A stretch of DNA of 64,000 nucleotides from Phragmites australis. Taxonomy: Eukaryota > Streptophyta > Magnoliopsida > Poales > Poaceae. The notes under the pieces were generated by a model. That model was not told the origin of the DNA, ran no database searches, and saw nothing but the letters and a program-made list of their open reading frames with translations. The DNA is taken from the NCBI RefSeq assembly GCF_958298935.1, contig NC_084941.1:11382001-11446000 (forward strand), read 5' to 3'. The stretch's first letter is position 1; each line of letters opens with the position of its first letter. The translations under genes were made by a program, and so were the position numbers. Positions 1 through 11,999 of the stretch are shown piece after piece.

Positions 1-329
1 AGTTAATTACTTTCGTCAAATACCAAACTATAAAGCTAGAGTCCGGTACAGTTTAAGTATGTTTTAGCGTACGGGGTTAATCACCGTGCCTCACTTCTAT
101 AAGACTAGACGATGGATATTAAAATTGACCAATGATATTACGACATACCATCGAGGGGGTCTAAAACAAAAATGTTCATGCTGTAAGACCATCGGCCTCT
201 AAGGCGGAGGACCAAAAGAAGAAATCCATTTGATGAGGCGGAGGAGCAAAAGAAATATAAGGTATCTGTGGATATTTCAAATAGTTCGTCGTGTTTTACA
301 TGTAAACTATTCTTAGATTAAAAAAGAAT
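1..329. other. Anonymous flanking sequence
   Basis: I see no gene, RNA or repeat that I can name here. It is AT-rich and ends where CACTA-like terminal sequence begins. Confidence 0.4.
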
Positions 330-600
330 CACTACGATAGAATTTACCTTGAATGCTAAATCAGAACTGTCATCAGTGTCGGTTTTTAATTGATACTATT
401 GCTTAATTGTCAATGATAGTATGAGATTACCACTGTCGGTTTGTAGAACTGACTGTAATAGCCTATATCACTGCTAGTTCGTTGCTCAAACTGGCAGTGA
501 TAATCAAGTTATCACTGTCGGTTCGTGTCTAAAACTGACAGTGGTAACCTCATACTATCATCGCCAGTTAGTTGAGAAGAGAATATGATTAGAGTTGAGA
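330..600. repeat. CACTA subterminal repeat cluster (one transposon end)
   Basis: The block opens with CACTACGATAGAA and then carries alternating forward and inverted copies of a phrase like 'TATCACTGTCGGTTCGTG', around 375-570. This arrangement of short, both-orientation repeats just inside a CACTA terminus is the hallmark of En/Spm-type subterminal regions, where the transposase complex binds. The same phrase recurs in the better preserved element at 18,482-19,827. I read this as the left end of the decayed CACTA body that extends to about 4.1 kb. No matching right end is visible before 5.3 kb, so the element is probably truncated. Confidence 0.6.
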
Positions 601-1592
601 GAAAAAGAGAGGCTTAGTTGAATGGTGTAATTGTGGCACAACAAATTTGACTGGAAAAGTGAGAACCATGGTGAGAATTATAGTTCTGGGATTTGTCTCA
701 GCACTATATAGTTTTTACCATGGTCCTTATTTTTTCCTACCATGTTTACCATGTCAGAACTTAGTTGAGAAAAGATTAATTGTAGTTAGTTGAGAAGAGA
801 CGAATTAGAGTTTAGTTAGTTGAAGAATAGGGGTTAAGTCATAAGTTAGGATGATAAATAGCATTTCGGTGATTTTAGTTAGTTTGGAGAGAATATAATA
901 GATATTTATTTGAAATTGATGATACTTTACATGTTCCTTATTATTTAATTACTTTTTGAATTTCTTATAAAGTGTCTTCTTTCATTTCCTTTACATTTAC
1001 TAACAAACACGCATGTGTTCCACACATGTGAAATCTATAATATTGTGACGGGGCTAATAATTTTCACGAGAAAAAATAATTGAAAAACAAAAAGCTGAGG
1101 ATGCACCCCTATAGATGGAAGAAGATAATGATATATTAATACTTTTTATTGCTGATGGAGCCTATTAATTGTAGGTTTTCAAATTGATTGAAAGTTTCTA
1201 AACAACTGAGAGGAGAGGAGCCGAGGGACCAATTTTGATTATGGATCATTTGATCATGTAAGATGTATGATGAAGATCGTTTGAATCTGTCACAACTTAT
1301 CTATTTCACAGGAATATAGATGTGAATATGTTTTTAACGTACATCCCGACTATGTTGTGATTAGGCTGGACATACCCACCGAGGATGAAATTACAACTTT
1401 AGGGATATCATATGCAATTTCATTCTGTGGTGCAACCGTGATATTGTTTTAGTCCCTCCAATGCTTGCCCATTCATTTCTATCAGCAACTTCTCATTTGG
1501 GCCCACCTTGTCCTCCAGGCCCACCTGAACATCATAATTCTTCTCCTTCGGGCCCACCTAAACATCAGAAATCAAACAAAGTTAGTCATAAG
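601..1592. other. Non-coding interior of the decayed CACTA element
   Basis: No open frame or recognisable domain. Several copies of 'TTAGTTGAGAAGAGA' occur between about 570 and 840. It lies between the subterminal repeats and the nested LTR, so it is most simply transposon interior. Confidence 0.35.
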
Positions 1593-2971
1593 TGTTAGGG
1601 AATAGGTACGTTACGATAACGCAAAACAAAATTTTCTACCACGTTCAACAAGGAAACCATATAAGTAGGGGATTATAGATCGCTACCACTAGAGACGCAG
1701 TGCAGCGAAAGAAGAGTTGGAGCAAACTGGTCCAACGTCATGTGCGTTGATGTAGAGAAAGTAGCCAGTAAGCTTCGACAAGCTCTTATAAGTTTTTCTC
1801 AAGCTCCGAGCTTCGTCGTCATCACTGATCTGATTAGCGCCACAATAGCAGCAACACCTCTATGATATCCACATGTCCTGAGGTGAAATGTCGAACACCG
1901 GTGTGCTAGCACAACACGTACAACTAGGGTTTTGAGAGGTCAGGCGGAGAGGGCACGACTAGGGTTTCAAAGTGGCTCAACCGTACACGCCTCTCCCCAC
2001 GCCTCCCCTTATATAGATCCTACTATGGGCTCCCATGTTGGTATCCCATTAGGACTCTAGTCCATCATGGATCATAATCCGATAAACCCTCTGATGAATC
2101 TAATCCGTATGTTCTGTTCCAACCTATTAAGTGTATGACCCATTAAGTTCATGTATAAAAGGCTACGACTCAGAAACCCCTTTCCGAACTGAAATCAACA
2201 ATGGTCTCTACCATGACTTATCGAGTCTCAAATATGCATAAAGATCATATCAGATAAACCTTGATATACATATACACCAATCCCTTTGCCTCACAATATC
2301 ATTCAAGCTTAAGGTGTGACATGTGCCATCCTTGTGACAGCTCAACCATTCACTCAATCTTGTAGTGGATTACTCAACTTGTGATTAACTCTTTAATCAC
2401 ATTGGTATGATTATGTACTTTCTAATCCAACCACATTGAGGGGTCTAGAGATATATCTCTCGTTATATAGGAGGGGCAAATTCCATCTTGATCGCTCACA
2501 CCTCACAACATGTTTCATGGCAAACTCAAATCTACATTTATGACTACCCATTTATGGAGTAGTGTTTGGCAGCCCCAAAGTGTGCCACTACACATTCTAA
2601 GAATCAATGACGATCTCATGTCTAAGGATCATGTTGGTACATCATTTGAGATTACAATTGATGACACTTAATATAACAATCCTAGTAGAATCTCAAGATG
2701 GGTCTATCCAACATCATGTTCTCTAACATGTGTCCATATCATCAATCAATACATTTGCTAGTCTATGAATCATTATTGTTTCACATAATAATATAAGACT
2801 AAGGATCATTTAGAATAACATCACAATAAAACAAAGAACTTCACAAACATGTCATATACTTTCTAATCAATAAAAATGATAATTATCCAAGAAACCAAAT
2901 AACATATTATTCAAAAGTATATAAACATGGATGTGATACTCTATGATTCCCTCTAGGGCATATCACCAACA
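1593..2971 (-). mobile_element. Solo LTR, Angela-type Ty1/copia
   Basis: Read on the minus strand it starts TGTTGGTGATATGCCCTAGA and ends CCTATTCCCTAACA, the TG...CA pattern and opening phrase of Angela-lineage LTRs of grasses. No internal coding region or second LTR accompanies it, so it is a solo LTR left by unequal recombination between two LTRs. The flanking 5-mers are ATAAG (1588-1592) and AGGAG (2972-2976), only three of five identical, so the target-site duplication is eroded or absent. It lies inside the CACTA body and is therefore younger than it. Confidence 0.8.
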
Positions 2972-3289
2972 AGGAGAAGTCAGAAAAAAATAGTTATCAT
3001 CAAAAGTTTGACATAGCGATGACTAGCATGGGGACTACATAAGAGTGAAATGACAAGTCCATAACCTCTCCTGAGAAGGCATGATACCTAGAACACATGG
3101 GTCCTCCTTGAGGGCTAGATCATACTGTGAGACCTCGCCCAAATCAAAGGACAATGAGGCAAAAACCAAGGGTAAGGAGCACAGGGATTACAAACATCTT
3201 CTAGTTCCACAAAAATATGAGTGAGGCATGCTGTTTTGCATGCAATCATAGTTAAGAAATATGTCATATTCATGCTAGAATTTGCATGA

Positions 3290-4090
3290 ATGGTACCTTG
3301 ATGCCACCAATGAGAAGGGCCAATATTGTCTCATGGTGATGTACAAGTATAAGCATTTTCTCCACAAGGAGGGTAAAGTCGTTATCAATTTTGATGACTT
3401 CCACAACCTCTTTCCCTTCTTGCACCTTGACGTCAATCTTATGAGATGTTAGACTCTGTAAGTGTCTACAACTTTAGTCTATGTTCATTTATGCACAAAT
3501 AAATGGTATGCCCCTAACTAGTTTCTTGTTTCCGTACACATGTATCATGGAGTCAAATCCCTCAACAAGCCAACTGGATTCCTTGACCCACAAACAATCT
3601 GCCAAACTTATGTCCAGAAGTAGTCATACAACGTCGAAGAGTACATAGCAAATACTATGCTCCAGCAATAGTCAAAGGTGTACAAACTCGGAGCCTACAA
3701 CTTCAAGTAGGCGCTTCAATTATATACACGTTGATTTTGGCACTTAATTGAAAACCAAACCTAAGTCTTTTCAACAATCATTGTACACTACTTGTCCTTA
3801 TACCACGTGATAGCCATATGGTATTCTTGGACCTCTTGGACTATCTCTTAGCCCAATACCAAGAACTGGTTGACATAATCCAAAGGTAAAACAAATCCTA
3901 TATAAATTATCCTCTTACGTTATACTACAATGGTATATATATACATAATAATGAAAAATACTAAAAGATAATTGTGTAACTTGATTTTCACAGTTCAACA
4001 AGCAACCACCTGACACCATGCTCTGTGGGTACTATGTTTACCACTATATGCGTGCACTGAAGATGAACATCAAAGAACTCATTAAGGTTT
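3290..4090 (+). pseudogene. Ulp1-like cysteine protease (C48) ORF of a CACTA element, broken
   Basis: Plus-strand translation shows pieces of the Ulp1/C48 protease domain that many grass CACTA transposons carry. Around 3310-3450 there is an open stretch with the phrase INFDDFHNLFPFLHLDVNL, followed by stops where the family has Trp and Gln (TAG, TAA), next to a possible splice donor GTAAGT. Around 3575 comes GFLDPQTICQTY, then a frame with several stops, and around 3990-4070 comes KQPPDTMLCGYYVYHYMRAL, which holds the Cys of the LCGYYV motif that is catalytic in this family. No intact frame links them. In autonomous elements such ORFs accompany the TNP2 transposase; their role in transposition is not settled. 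Confidence 0.65.
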
Positions 4091-4215
4091 TTCATTTTAC
4101 CAAATATGATACTACTTTCACATTTTCATGTTCAATTGATTTATACATGTTTTTTTCCTTCCACAAAGCAAGACTGGACGTGATTAGTCCACACTTTGTG
4201 AATCTGAGCTCATGA

Positions 4216-5714
4216 AAATCGCACGTCGCCTCCATCGTCATTTACCATTGAGGTTGCCTCCGTCGCGCTATCTTTACACTAAAGTACTATACGAGAATTG
4301 TTTTTATCCTCTCACAAATTAATCATATTCTTGATCTTTCTCACAACGTTGCTACGAACGGTCAACTCTGGACGATACGGTTCCCTCCATCCTCTGTCCA
4401 GTTATTCACCATTCTTCTCCCTCTAAAATTACATGATCATATTGTGAATTTCATGTATATAAATATTTCTTTTGTTATGCTATATTCTTTTACTTCTTCG
4501 GATTACTATATCCTAGATTAATTATATGTGTGTGAAACACGTGCAATTGCTAGTTGGAAACAAATATGGTAGATGCAAACTATAATTGATGGTAGATATA
4601 AATATATATAAGTCAGATCGTATTTTACTTTGATGTCCTTACGAAATTTACCAGGCCTCCATGGGACCCTGCTTATGTGTACTTAGAGTTCTCTTGCTAC
4701 CTCCTTCTTCACTGCATTGAACAACGTCCGAGCTCAAAGTCAATGCCTCTTAAAACTTTTAATAGAAATTTTTGTCGAAGTTTTAAAACTATCCCCTGAG
4801 AATGACGACTAATGGTACTAATTATCGATGAAAGCTCATTTAATTTATTTAGTAAAAAAAAGTGTCATTTTAAGTTACTTGCAATTAATACATTTAAATT
4901 TTGATCGTCAATATCTTTTTAAATATTTCAATTAAAATTTTAAAAATAGTATAATTAAATTTGTCTTAAATAGTAGTTTCAAACTATTACAAATTTGCTA
5001 TGTTTTGCATATAGCTTATGGTCAAAATAATGTGTTGGTGACCGTATCGATGTCCAAAATAATATTTTTTTTTACTAGAGAGAGTACTTGCAAAGTAGGA
5101 TTTGAACCCAGTCTCTAGGATTTATCTCAAATCCGAACTATATAAAATCTTGTGATTCCGTTATCCAAAAATGGGTGCCTAGAATATGATCGTCGAAATA
5201 GACTCTCAAGCATGGGTTAACATATGGAAAATCAGTGGCGAGCATAGGCTGCCGTCTTGCCTGTTTTGGGCCGTATACAAGAGCTTAGCATGAATGTTAT
5301 TTGTTCTGATATTTATTTTGCTAGACGAGCGCTAAAAGAACTTCACTGCCCAGCTCGGGCGCACTTGGTTAAACCAGGTCCCAAATTTTCTCATGGCACG
5401 CATCCAGTGGCCTGAGCTAGCGCCGGAGACGAAGGCAAGGGAGCGAGGTGCGCTATTGCGGCGGAGAAGAACATGCGTGGGTGGGCGAGTGCAAGAAGAA
5501 AACAGTAGCGCCGTGTAAAAGTTCACGTTTATAGTCGCCTGATGTAGAGCACATCCCAAAAACAAAGAAAAACAAAGCTTGCAAATCACCAGCATTTGAA
5601 CTAACCTAGACACTACCAGAGTAACAACCTTATTAGAGGTATTAGCTAGGGTTGTCAAAAGTCAAAACAAATGCTAAACGACATGACTCAAAATTAACAA
5701 AACATCAAGGACAA
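4216..5714. other. No gene seen; AT-rich sequence
   Basis: I find no coding region here. A pattern 'GGATTTGAACCC' at about 5099-5110 is the reverse complement of a Pol III B box and is listed separately. The last part of this stretch is the left flank of the LINE insertion: with the LINE removed it reads straight on into the sequence after 10,656. Confidence 0.4.
5050..5130 (-). repeat. Possible 3' part of a tRNA-derived SINE
   Basis: On the minus strand a perfect B-box-like GGGTTCAAATCC is followed about 20 bases later by CTCTCTCTAGTAAAAAAAAA, that is, a Pol III internal promoter element and an A-rich tail. I could not find a convincing A box upstream, so this is weak. Confidence 0.25.
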
Positions 5715-5729
5715 ATGTACCAAGTACCA
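5715..5729. repeat. Target-site duplication of the LINE, left copy
   Basis: ATGTACCAAGTACCA here is repeated exactly at 10,642-10,656. The length (15 bp) is typical of target-primed reverse transcription by an L1 LINE. Confidence 0.85.
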
Positions 5730-6041
5730 GAACGGGGTCTCCCCGAATTTCATTACCAGGAAGCAACGAAATTACACAAAGTTTTCTCCGATGAAGCAAA
5801 ACAAAGACTGAAAGCTAAAAGGAATACACAGCTGTAGAAACCACCAACGCAGTACCGAGGGCCGTCCCAAACAAATGCCCACACAGCTGCCCAGATATGT
5901 ACAGAGAGGAGTCAGCGTGAACTACCAGCATCAACCACGGTGCTAGGAGCAAAAGAAAGCAAAAGCCAACAGCACGACATACAGCACAGAAACGGATCAG
6001 AAGGCCGGTTTGCAAGAAGCAGCACAGCCTTGAATTCTTTC

Positions 6042-9000
6042 CTAGGAGAGCTTGACGATGGCTGCATCGGATTCACCAGCTTCATCTTGAATCTTCGCGA
6101 TCATCTCAGCATCGTTCTTGTGTTTCTTGGAATGGAGCTGGAGGGCCGTCTCCTGAAGGATGTGTACGCCCTTCAGCAGCATATCCTGGCACTGATCAGT
6201 TTGGAGACCTGCCCAATAGCGCATAAAGGAACAAGCAAGGCAGATAAACTCAGTTGGAGAGCGCACAAACTTTTTATCAAAGATCACCCTATTTCTCAAT
6301 CTCCATAATGCCCAGACAACTGCAGCTAATCCCATCATGTGAAATTTTTCACCACCTGGAAGATGGTGCCTGACCCAAATACTATACTGCTCAATGTTTG
6401 ATGGCCGGCACTTAGCACCAATAACCCACCCGATTAGGCTCCAGCCGTATTTGGCCATGGGGCAATCAAAGAACAGATAAGAGATGGATTCGTGGTCAGA
6501 GCAGAAGACACATCTGGGGTCACCCGTCCAATTTCTTCTGATCAGATTATCTTTAGTAAGAATCGCGTTTTGTAGCAGCAACCACAAGAAGATTTTAATT
6601 TTTAGGGGAATCCTGGCTTTCCAGACCTCATTATAGGTCAAACCATTGTGATCTCTGCACAGATGTTTATACATTGATTTTACAGTAAACTTCCCCGAAT
6701 TTTCCTAACGCCAGATAGGCTTATCTTTTTCATTGGACAGAGCACATGTCAAAAGGATATCTTTCAGTCTTCTTAGCTGATTTTGCATATTCTCGTTGAG
6801 CCACCTTCTGTACAAGAAACACCAATGTTTAGAAGCGGCTATGTCAACGGTCATATTCTGATCCTTGCAAACCTCAAAGAGTTCTTTAAATTTGTCCATG
6901 AAAGAAACTTCACCACACCAAGCGTCTCTCCAAAAATCTGTTTTTTTTCCATTGCCAATTCTTATTTTTCTGCCAGCCAGGTAAAGGTCTTTCACGTTCA
7001 GAAGGTCATTCCACACATGGGATTGATTAGGGTTACTTTTAAGTTGGGCAATGCTTTTCAACTTGACATATTTTTTGACAACAATCTGCTGCCATAAGCC
7101 AATCTCATTTTTCAATTTCCACCACCATTTGCACAACAGGCTTATGTTTAATTTCCTAAGGTCCTGGATTCCCAGCCCACCTTTACTCTTGGGACTGCAC
7201 ACTTTAGTCCATTTGACAAGGTGATATCTTTTTTTTGTTCTGCCCCCTGCCAAAAGAAACTTTTCCTGGTTTTGTCCAATTTGGCATGAATAGTTTTGGG
7301 TAACAGATACATGGACATATGATATATGGGAACACTACTCAGACTGGAGTTAACTAAAGTAGTCCTTCCACCAAGGGAAAGCGAGCTACCTTGCCACCCA
7401 TCTAGTCTCTTAACTAGCTTCTCGTCCAGATGTAACCAATGCATCGCAAGCAGCCTGGTACTTGAAACAGGAACACCAAGATACTTGATAGGCCAATCTC
7501 CAGTAGCACAGTTGAACATCTCGGCATATCTGTGTTTCTTGTCTCCCTCTTGATCAATCATGAGGACTTCACTTTTTTGAAAGTTTATTTTAAGCCCAAA
7601 CATAGCTTCATAGTTATATAACAACAGTTTTAAGTTGATAGCCATTTCCTCATTGTCATCCACCAAAACAATTGTGTCATCAGCATACTGCAGGATGGTA
7701 ACTCCATTGTCAATATATTTCGGTACTAAACCTTTAATGAGTTGGTTCTGCTTGGCCATATTAATCATTTTAGCCAGGGTATCAGCAGCTATGTTGAAGA
7801 GAAAGGGAGACAAAGGATCTCCTTGCCTGACCCCCTTTTTGCTTTGAAAATAGGGGCCCAATTTTCCATTCATCTTGACATTTAGGGTACCCTGGGTGAC
7901 CACAGCTTTCATCCAATCACACCACTTCTTATTGAACCCCCTTTGGTGAAGGCAATTGAAGAGAAACTCCCAATTGACCTTGTCATAAGCTTTTTCAAAG
8001 TCAAGTTTAAGCACTACACCTTTCTTTTTTTTTTTATTCTGGTGTCATGTAGGACTTCATGAAGACACATCACTCCTTCCATGATATTTCTATCTTTTAT
8101 AAACGCATTTTGGCATTTGTCTATAAGTCTATGTATGCATTTTTCCAGCCTTAGAGTCAGCACCTTCGTAAAAATCTTGTAACTAACATTTAAGAGGCAG
8201 ATAGGCCTATATTGTTGGATTTTATTTGCCTCTTTCAGCTTAGGAAGCAGGTAATAACTCCATAGTTCAGTCTCCATATGTGAAGTTTAAGATCATGGAA
8301 ATCCTGAAACAACTGCATGAGATCGCACCCTATAATATCCCAGCATTTCTGATAGAATTCAATGGGCAAGTGATCAGGACCTGGAGCAGTATTAGTTTCC
8401 ATAGAAAAGACAGCACTTTTCACTTCTTCTGCTGTGAAAGGCCGAGTTAGGGCAATATTCTCATCGTTATTAATTTTTTCCTCATTGCTCCAGCAGCTTT
8501 CAGCCATATGGAACAAAGGACTTTCATCAGGGCCAAAGAGCTGCTTATAGAAATCTGTTGCATGAAGTAGGAGGTTGTCATCCCCTTCAATCACTCTATC
8601 ATCCTGCTGAACGCAGAATATGGTGTTTTTTCTTTTTCTGCCATTAGCAACTCTGTGGAAAAATTCAGTGTTATTGTCTCCCTTAAGCAACCATTTAGCA
8701 TTGGATCTTTTATTCCAGTAGATCTCTTCTTCTTCCAGCATATGAAGCAGCTCAATCTGGATTTCACTCTTCCTTCGCAGTTGTGTATCATTTAGCATAT
8801 CTACTTCCTCCAAATTCTCAAGAGCAAGTAATTCTTCATTCAGATCTTTCTTCTTTTTCCTATTCTGACCTTTAACATTGTTGCCCCATCCTTTTAACCA
8901 TTTTTTCACCCTCTTTCCTTTTATTAACCAACCTTCTAAGTTAGATTTAGCTGACACAGGTTTACCCCATATCTCAGAGATGTTTTGTCTGAATTCTGGT

Positions 9001-9754
9001 TGAGAGAGCCAGGACAACTCAAAACAAAAAGGTTTTGGAGGTCTGGCAGTCTCATCCCCTGTGTTCAGAACAAGGGGATTGTGGTCAGAGGTATACCATG
9101 GGATTTTTTTCAGTGTGGATAGGGGAAACAGTTGCTCCCAATCTTTAGTCATAAGAATCCTATCCAATTTTTCCAAGGTTGGATTAGTTCTAGTGTTACT
9201 CCAGGTATATTTACCACCAAATATGGCCAGTTCTCTGAGCTCGAAAGAATTTATGATAGCATTGAACATATTAGTGATTCTATTTCCTTGGAAATGTTTA
9301 TTTTTTTCAGTGCTAAATCTGAGTATGTTGAAGTCACCCCCAATGAGCATGGGGCGTTTATTAGTATAGCACATGTTAGATAGATCAAGGAGGAACTGAT
9401 CTTTCTCTTCCTCATGTGCGGGGCTATAAACAGTGACCATAGCCCATTTCAGGTTTGTTTTCTTTTCGATCACATTGGCTAGGATGTGGTATTTCCCTGA
9501 AGAGAAGGAGTCCACATCATACCTATCCAGGTTTACTCCACACAGGATTCCTCCTGATCTGCCAGAAGAGGGCAGGCAGTGCCAAGCATAGGAGTTCCTA
9601 GCATCTATCTTCCTAAAAAACTGGTCGCTAAAGGACTTCCTCATGGTTTCCTGTAAACCAATGAAGTCAGCCTGGTGATCAAGGATCAACTCCCTCAAGA
9701 AAGTCCTCATACCTTTTTTAAGGCCCCCCTACAGTTCCAAATGATGCTTATCAT
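6042..9754 (-). pseudogene. LINE ORF2 (endonuclease, reverse transcriptase, zf-RVT), frameshifted
   Basis: The ATG at 9754 overlaps the ORF1 stop (TAATG). A frameshift near 9725, in a G-run, separates the start from the long frame at 9710-8235. That frame carries the endonuclease: the IGLQE glutamate, GGDFN and SDHNPL, the last with the catalytic Asp-His. Reverse transcriptase follows in two further frames: 8277-8014 (YRPICLLN) and 8014-7148 (LDFEKAYDKVNW, GVRQGDPLSPFLF, catalytic YADD). The shift near 8020 lies in an A-run. The next frame (7253-6705) stops once at about 6703 (TAG), then 6674-6042 holds the zf-RVT domain (CVFC...ISYLFFDCP). In working L1 elements this protein nicks the target and copies the RNA there; this copy cannot be made as one protein. 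Confidence 0.88.
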
Positions 9755-10620
9755 TATTTATATTTTGGGTTGGTAAGAGGCCTTTTCCTGAGGTTCCACC
9801 CAGAGCAAATCATGGGGGTCCCTCCCTTAGCAGTGGTAGTGCCATCAAGAGGATGGTTACCCCTAACCTTGTGCTCTTTTCTGATGTTTTGTTTGTTTTT
9901 GGTTTTTTTTTCTCTTTTTTTAAGATGAGATGTGCCTACAACCTTCATCTTCGGACTCTTCTGTCTCAAGGCCAGAAACTATAAGCTCCTCGAAGGGGGG
10001 CTTGTTATGGTGTTTATGGTCGCAGATAGAAGTATGTTGGTCACCCATGTCATTTATGACCTTCAGTTTATGCCTAGCAACCTCCAGATCCTTAAGCACA
10101 TCAAATTTTTCCAAGTCATTTATAGAAATAGCTATGCCCATCCCCACAGATCTAGATATTAGTTCTAAATTATTGAGAACGGCAAAAGAGTTTGACTCAT
10201 TTAGAGAGGTACCTTCAAGGTTTTTTTGCTTGGTCCGAAGGATAGCTTTTTCAGTAATCTCCAAGTTGGCAGCATGCTGTTGCAACAGTCTCTCGCTCTG
10301 CCTGATCTTGCCGTCTCCCTGGATTTGGATGTCACCTTTGACCTGAGTCATTTCAGCCTTGAGATCATCTTTCTTGCTGGTCACCCTGTAAAATCTTGCT
10401 TGTCCTCTCCCCATCTGGCTTATGCAGCTCAACCGACAGCATCTGGTGGTCCACCATGGTGATAGGAGCACTGTCCTGTTGATCTTGTTGTTCCACTTCT
10501 TCCTGGCTCAGCTCTAGAGGGGGTCCTTCCTGCTCATCTTCGAAACTCAAGGAGAAGGTTGTTTCTTTATTTGTTTCATGCTCATTGATCCTGGGTATGG
10601 CTGGTTCCACCATTTCTTTG
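9754..10620 (-). pseudogene. LINE ORF1, 3' part, frameshifted
   Basis: Three overlapping minus-strand frames (10,613-10,365; 10,471-9920; 9969-9754) together read as one acidic, coiled-coil-like protein ending in a lysine-rich tail. Breaks lie near 10,380 and 9940, the second in an A-rich run. Position before ORF2 and the charged, heptad-like character fit ORF1, the RNA-binding partner of ORF2. No CCHC knuckle or RNA-recognition fold is visible, as expected if the 5' part was lost on insertion. The stop codon shares bases with the ORF2 start as TAATG. Confidence 0.6.
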
Positions 10621-10641
10621 GTTTCAGCAACAGGGTCTTGT

Positions 10642-10656
10642 ATGTACCAAGTACCA
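10642..10656. repeat. Target-site duplication of the LINE, right copy
   Basis: Exact copy of the 15-mer at 5715-5729. Confidence 0.85.
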
Positions 10657-11608
10657 AGGGTGATATCTCCTGAAAACTAAAAGCACCTCACAGGTACCAC
10701 TTGACGACCCTAGCTGGTTCTTACTCCTAGTAGGGACAACCTTCCAGCGTACAAACTTACCCAGACATCTCCCGTTTAACCTCCATCTTAGCGAAAGAAC
10801 TAGAGTGGCTAATGAAGACCCACTCCACCCTGCAAACCCTCAAGCCAGAGACTAGCCACTTACTTCTTCAGTTCCACTTGATCCATGAAAGCCAACAAGG
10901 AAAAGAGTCCTAGATCAAACAACACACCAAGAATCATTCAAAGAAATGTCACAACAGACTTTAGTAACAATTCCGGCCACTTGGCCAAGAAAGACTCAGG
11001 CAACCCTAAACTTCAGGGTTTACTTGACGAGCGAAACTCATCAAGCTCAATACCAACGTCCACTACGAAAAACCGACTAGCATCCATCATGATGCTATAG
11101 GCCACAATTTTCACGACAGACCCTAAACAACACCAATGCTTCTACAGGTCAGTCATAACCTTGGCCTACTTCTCCAGAATAATCCAGTTCCCACGTCAAA
11201 TACGATGGGTTTATAAAGCAACACAAGAAAACACTACATTATTTGACCAACAACTCTGCCTTGAAGGCACCATCTTTCAACACTTAAAATCTAAAACCTT
11301 ACACAACAAGTTTAAGACCACAGACACCATATTGAGGAAGGCGTCACTCCACTAGCATCGCTTAGATGCAACCCAGTTGCCTCGGCGCAACCGGTAAACT
11401 CCAACTCCTATAGACAGTGGACTATTCCACTTAGGCTAATCCAACAAACAATTACTCAAAGATACAATGCATCCATTATGGACATAAGAAACAACCATAT
11501 CAAAATGCTTAACAGTTCCCACTACTAACATGGAACTTGTTATTCAACGAAAGTATAATAGGGCTCCATATCCAGAGATGAGAGAAAGGCAGAGCTGAGG
11601 GGATCCTT
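10657..11608. other. No gene recognised, upstream of LINE
   Basis: This sequence continues from 5714 once the LINE is removed. It holds no convincing open frame. It lies directly downstream (minus strand) of the uridylyltransferase fragment, but I cannot read further exons of that gene in it. Confidence 0.4.
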
Positions 11609-11991
11609 CTGGTTGCTCACATACTGAAGAACTGGAACTCTTACATTGGGAATGAACTGCATATGTCCAGCAACACCTGTAGATTGTGAAGCTCTCCTCA
11701 GTTCTCTTAAAACATCTTGCTCCTTTCTCTTGCTTATAGGGATGCTTGATCCATCCCAGAGATCAACTGATACATCCAAATCACCTAACGTTGCATACAG
11801 ATATGATACAAAGGACGCAAAAAAGGTTTGACAGAAGCACCTCTCAAGGCCTCAACTGAACAGATGGGATCCTTCAGCTCCTGGATTGCACACAATCGTT
11901 TCTATCTTCCTCCACCGGTTAATTTGATTAGAGAAAGGATGTCTTCAACACGTTTCTCCAGCAGACCCTAGTCAATAACATGCTTAATCAT
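11609..11991 (-). pseudogene. HESO1-type terminal uridylyltransferase fragment, broken
   Basis: Minus-strand translation from an ATG at 11,991 gives the N-terminal half of a plant nucleotidyltransferase of the HESO1/URT1 family, enzymes that add uridines to small RNAs or mRNAs. Recognisable in order: LEKRVEDILSLI, then a TAG where the family has Trp, then IQELKDPICSVEALRGASV, SFVSYLYATLGDLDVSVDL with the catalytic Asp-x-Asp, LRELRRA, and GVAGHMQFIPNVRVPVLQYV. The family Gly-Ser motif is altered (ASFVS instead of GSFVS). An earlier stop lies near 11,975. Similarity ends after VSNQ (11,609), without a splice donor, and the frame stops at 11,540. The rest of the catalytic and central domains is absent, so this is a dead fragment, by deletion or by capture. 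Confidence 0.75.
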
Positions 11992-11999
11992 ACTGAAAT

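Larger units (their letters stand above)
5730..10641 (-). mobile_element. L1-type LINE, 4.9 kb, minus strand
   Basis: A non-LTR retrotransposon bounded exactly by the 15-bp duplication. From 5' (10,641) to 3' (5730) it holds the C-terminal part of ORF1, an ORF2 with apurinic-type endonuclease, reverse transcriptase and a zf-RVT domain, and a roughly 310-bp 3' untranslated region ending CGGGGAGACCCCGTTC. No poly(A) tail is visible before the duplication. The 5' end is truncated: the CCHC-bearing part of ORF1 expected in plant L1 elements is missing. Frameshifts and at least one stop make it non-autonomous, but the protein frames are otherwise well kept, so the insertion is fairly young. Confidence 0.9.
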
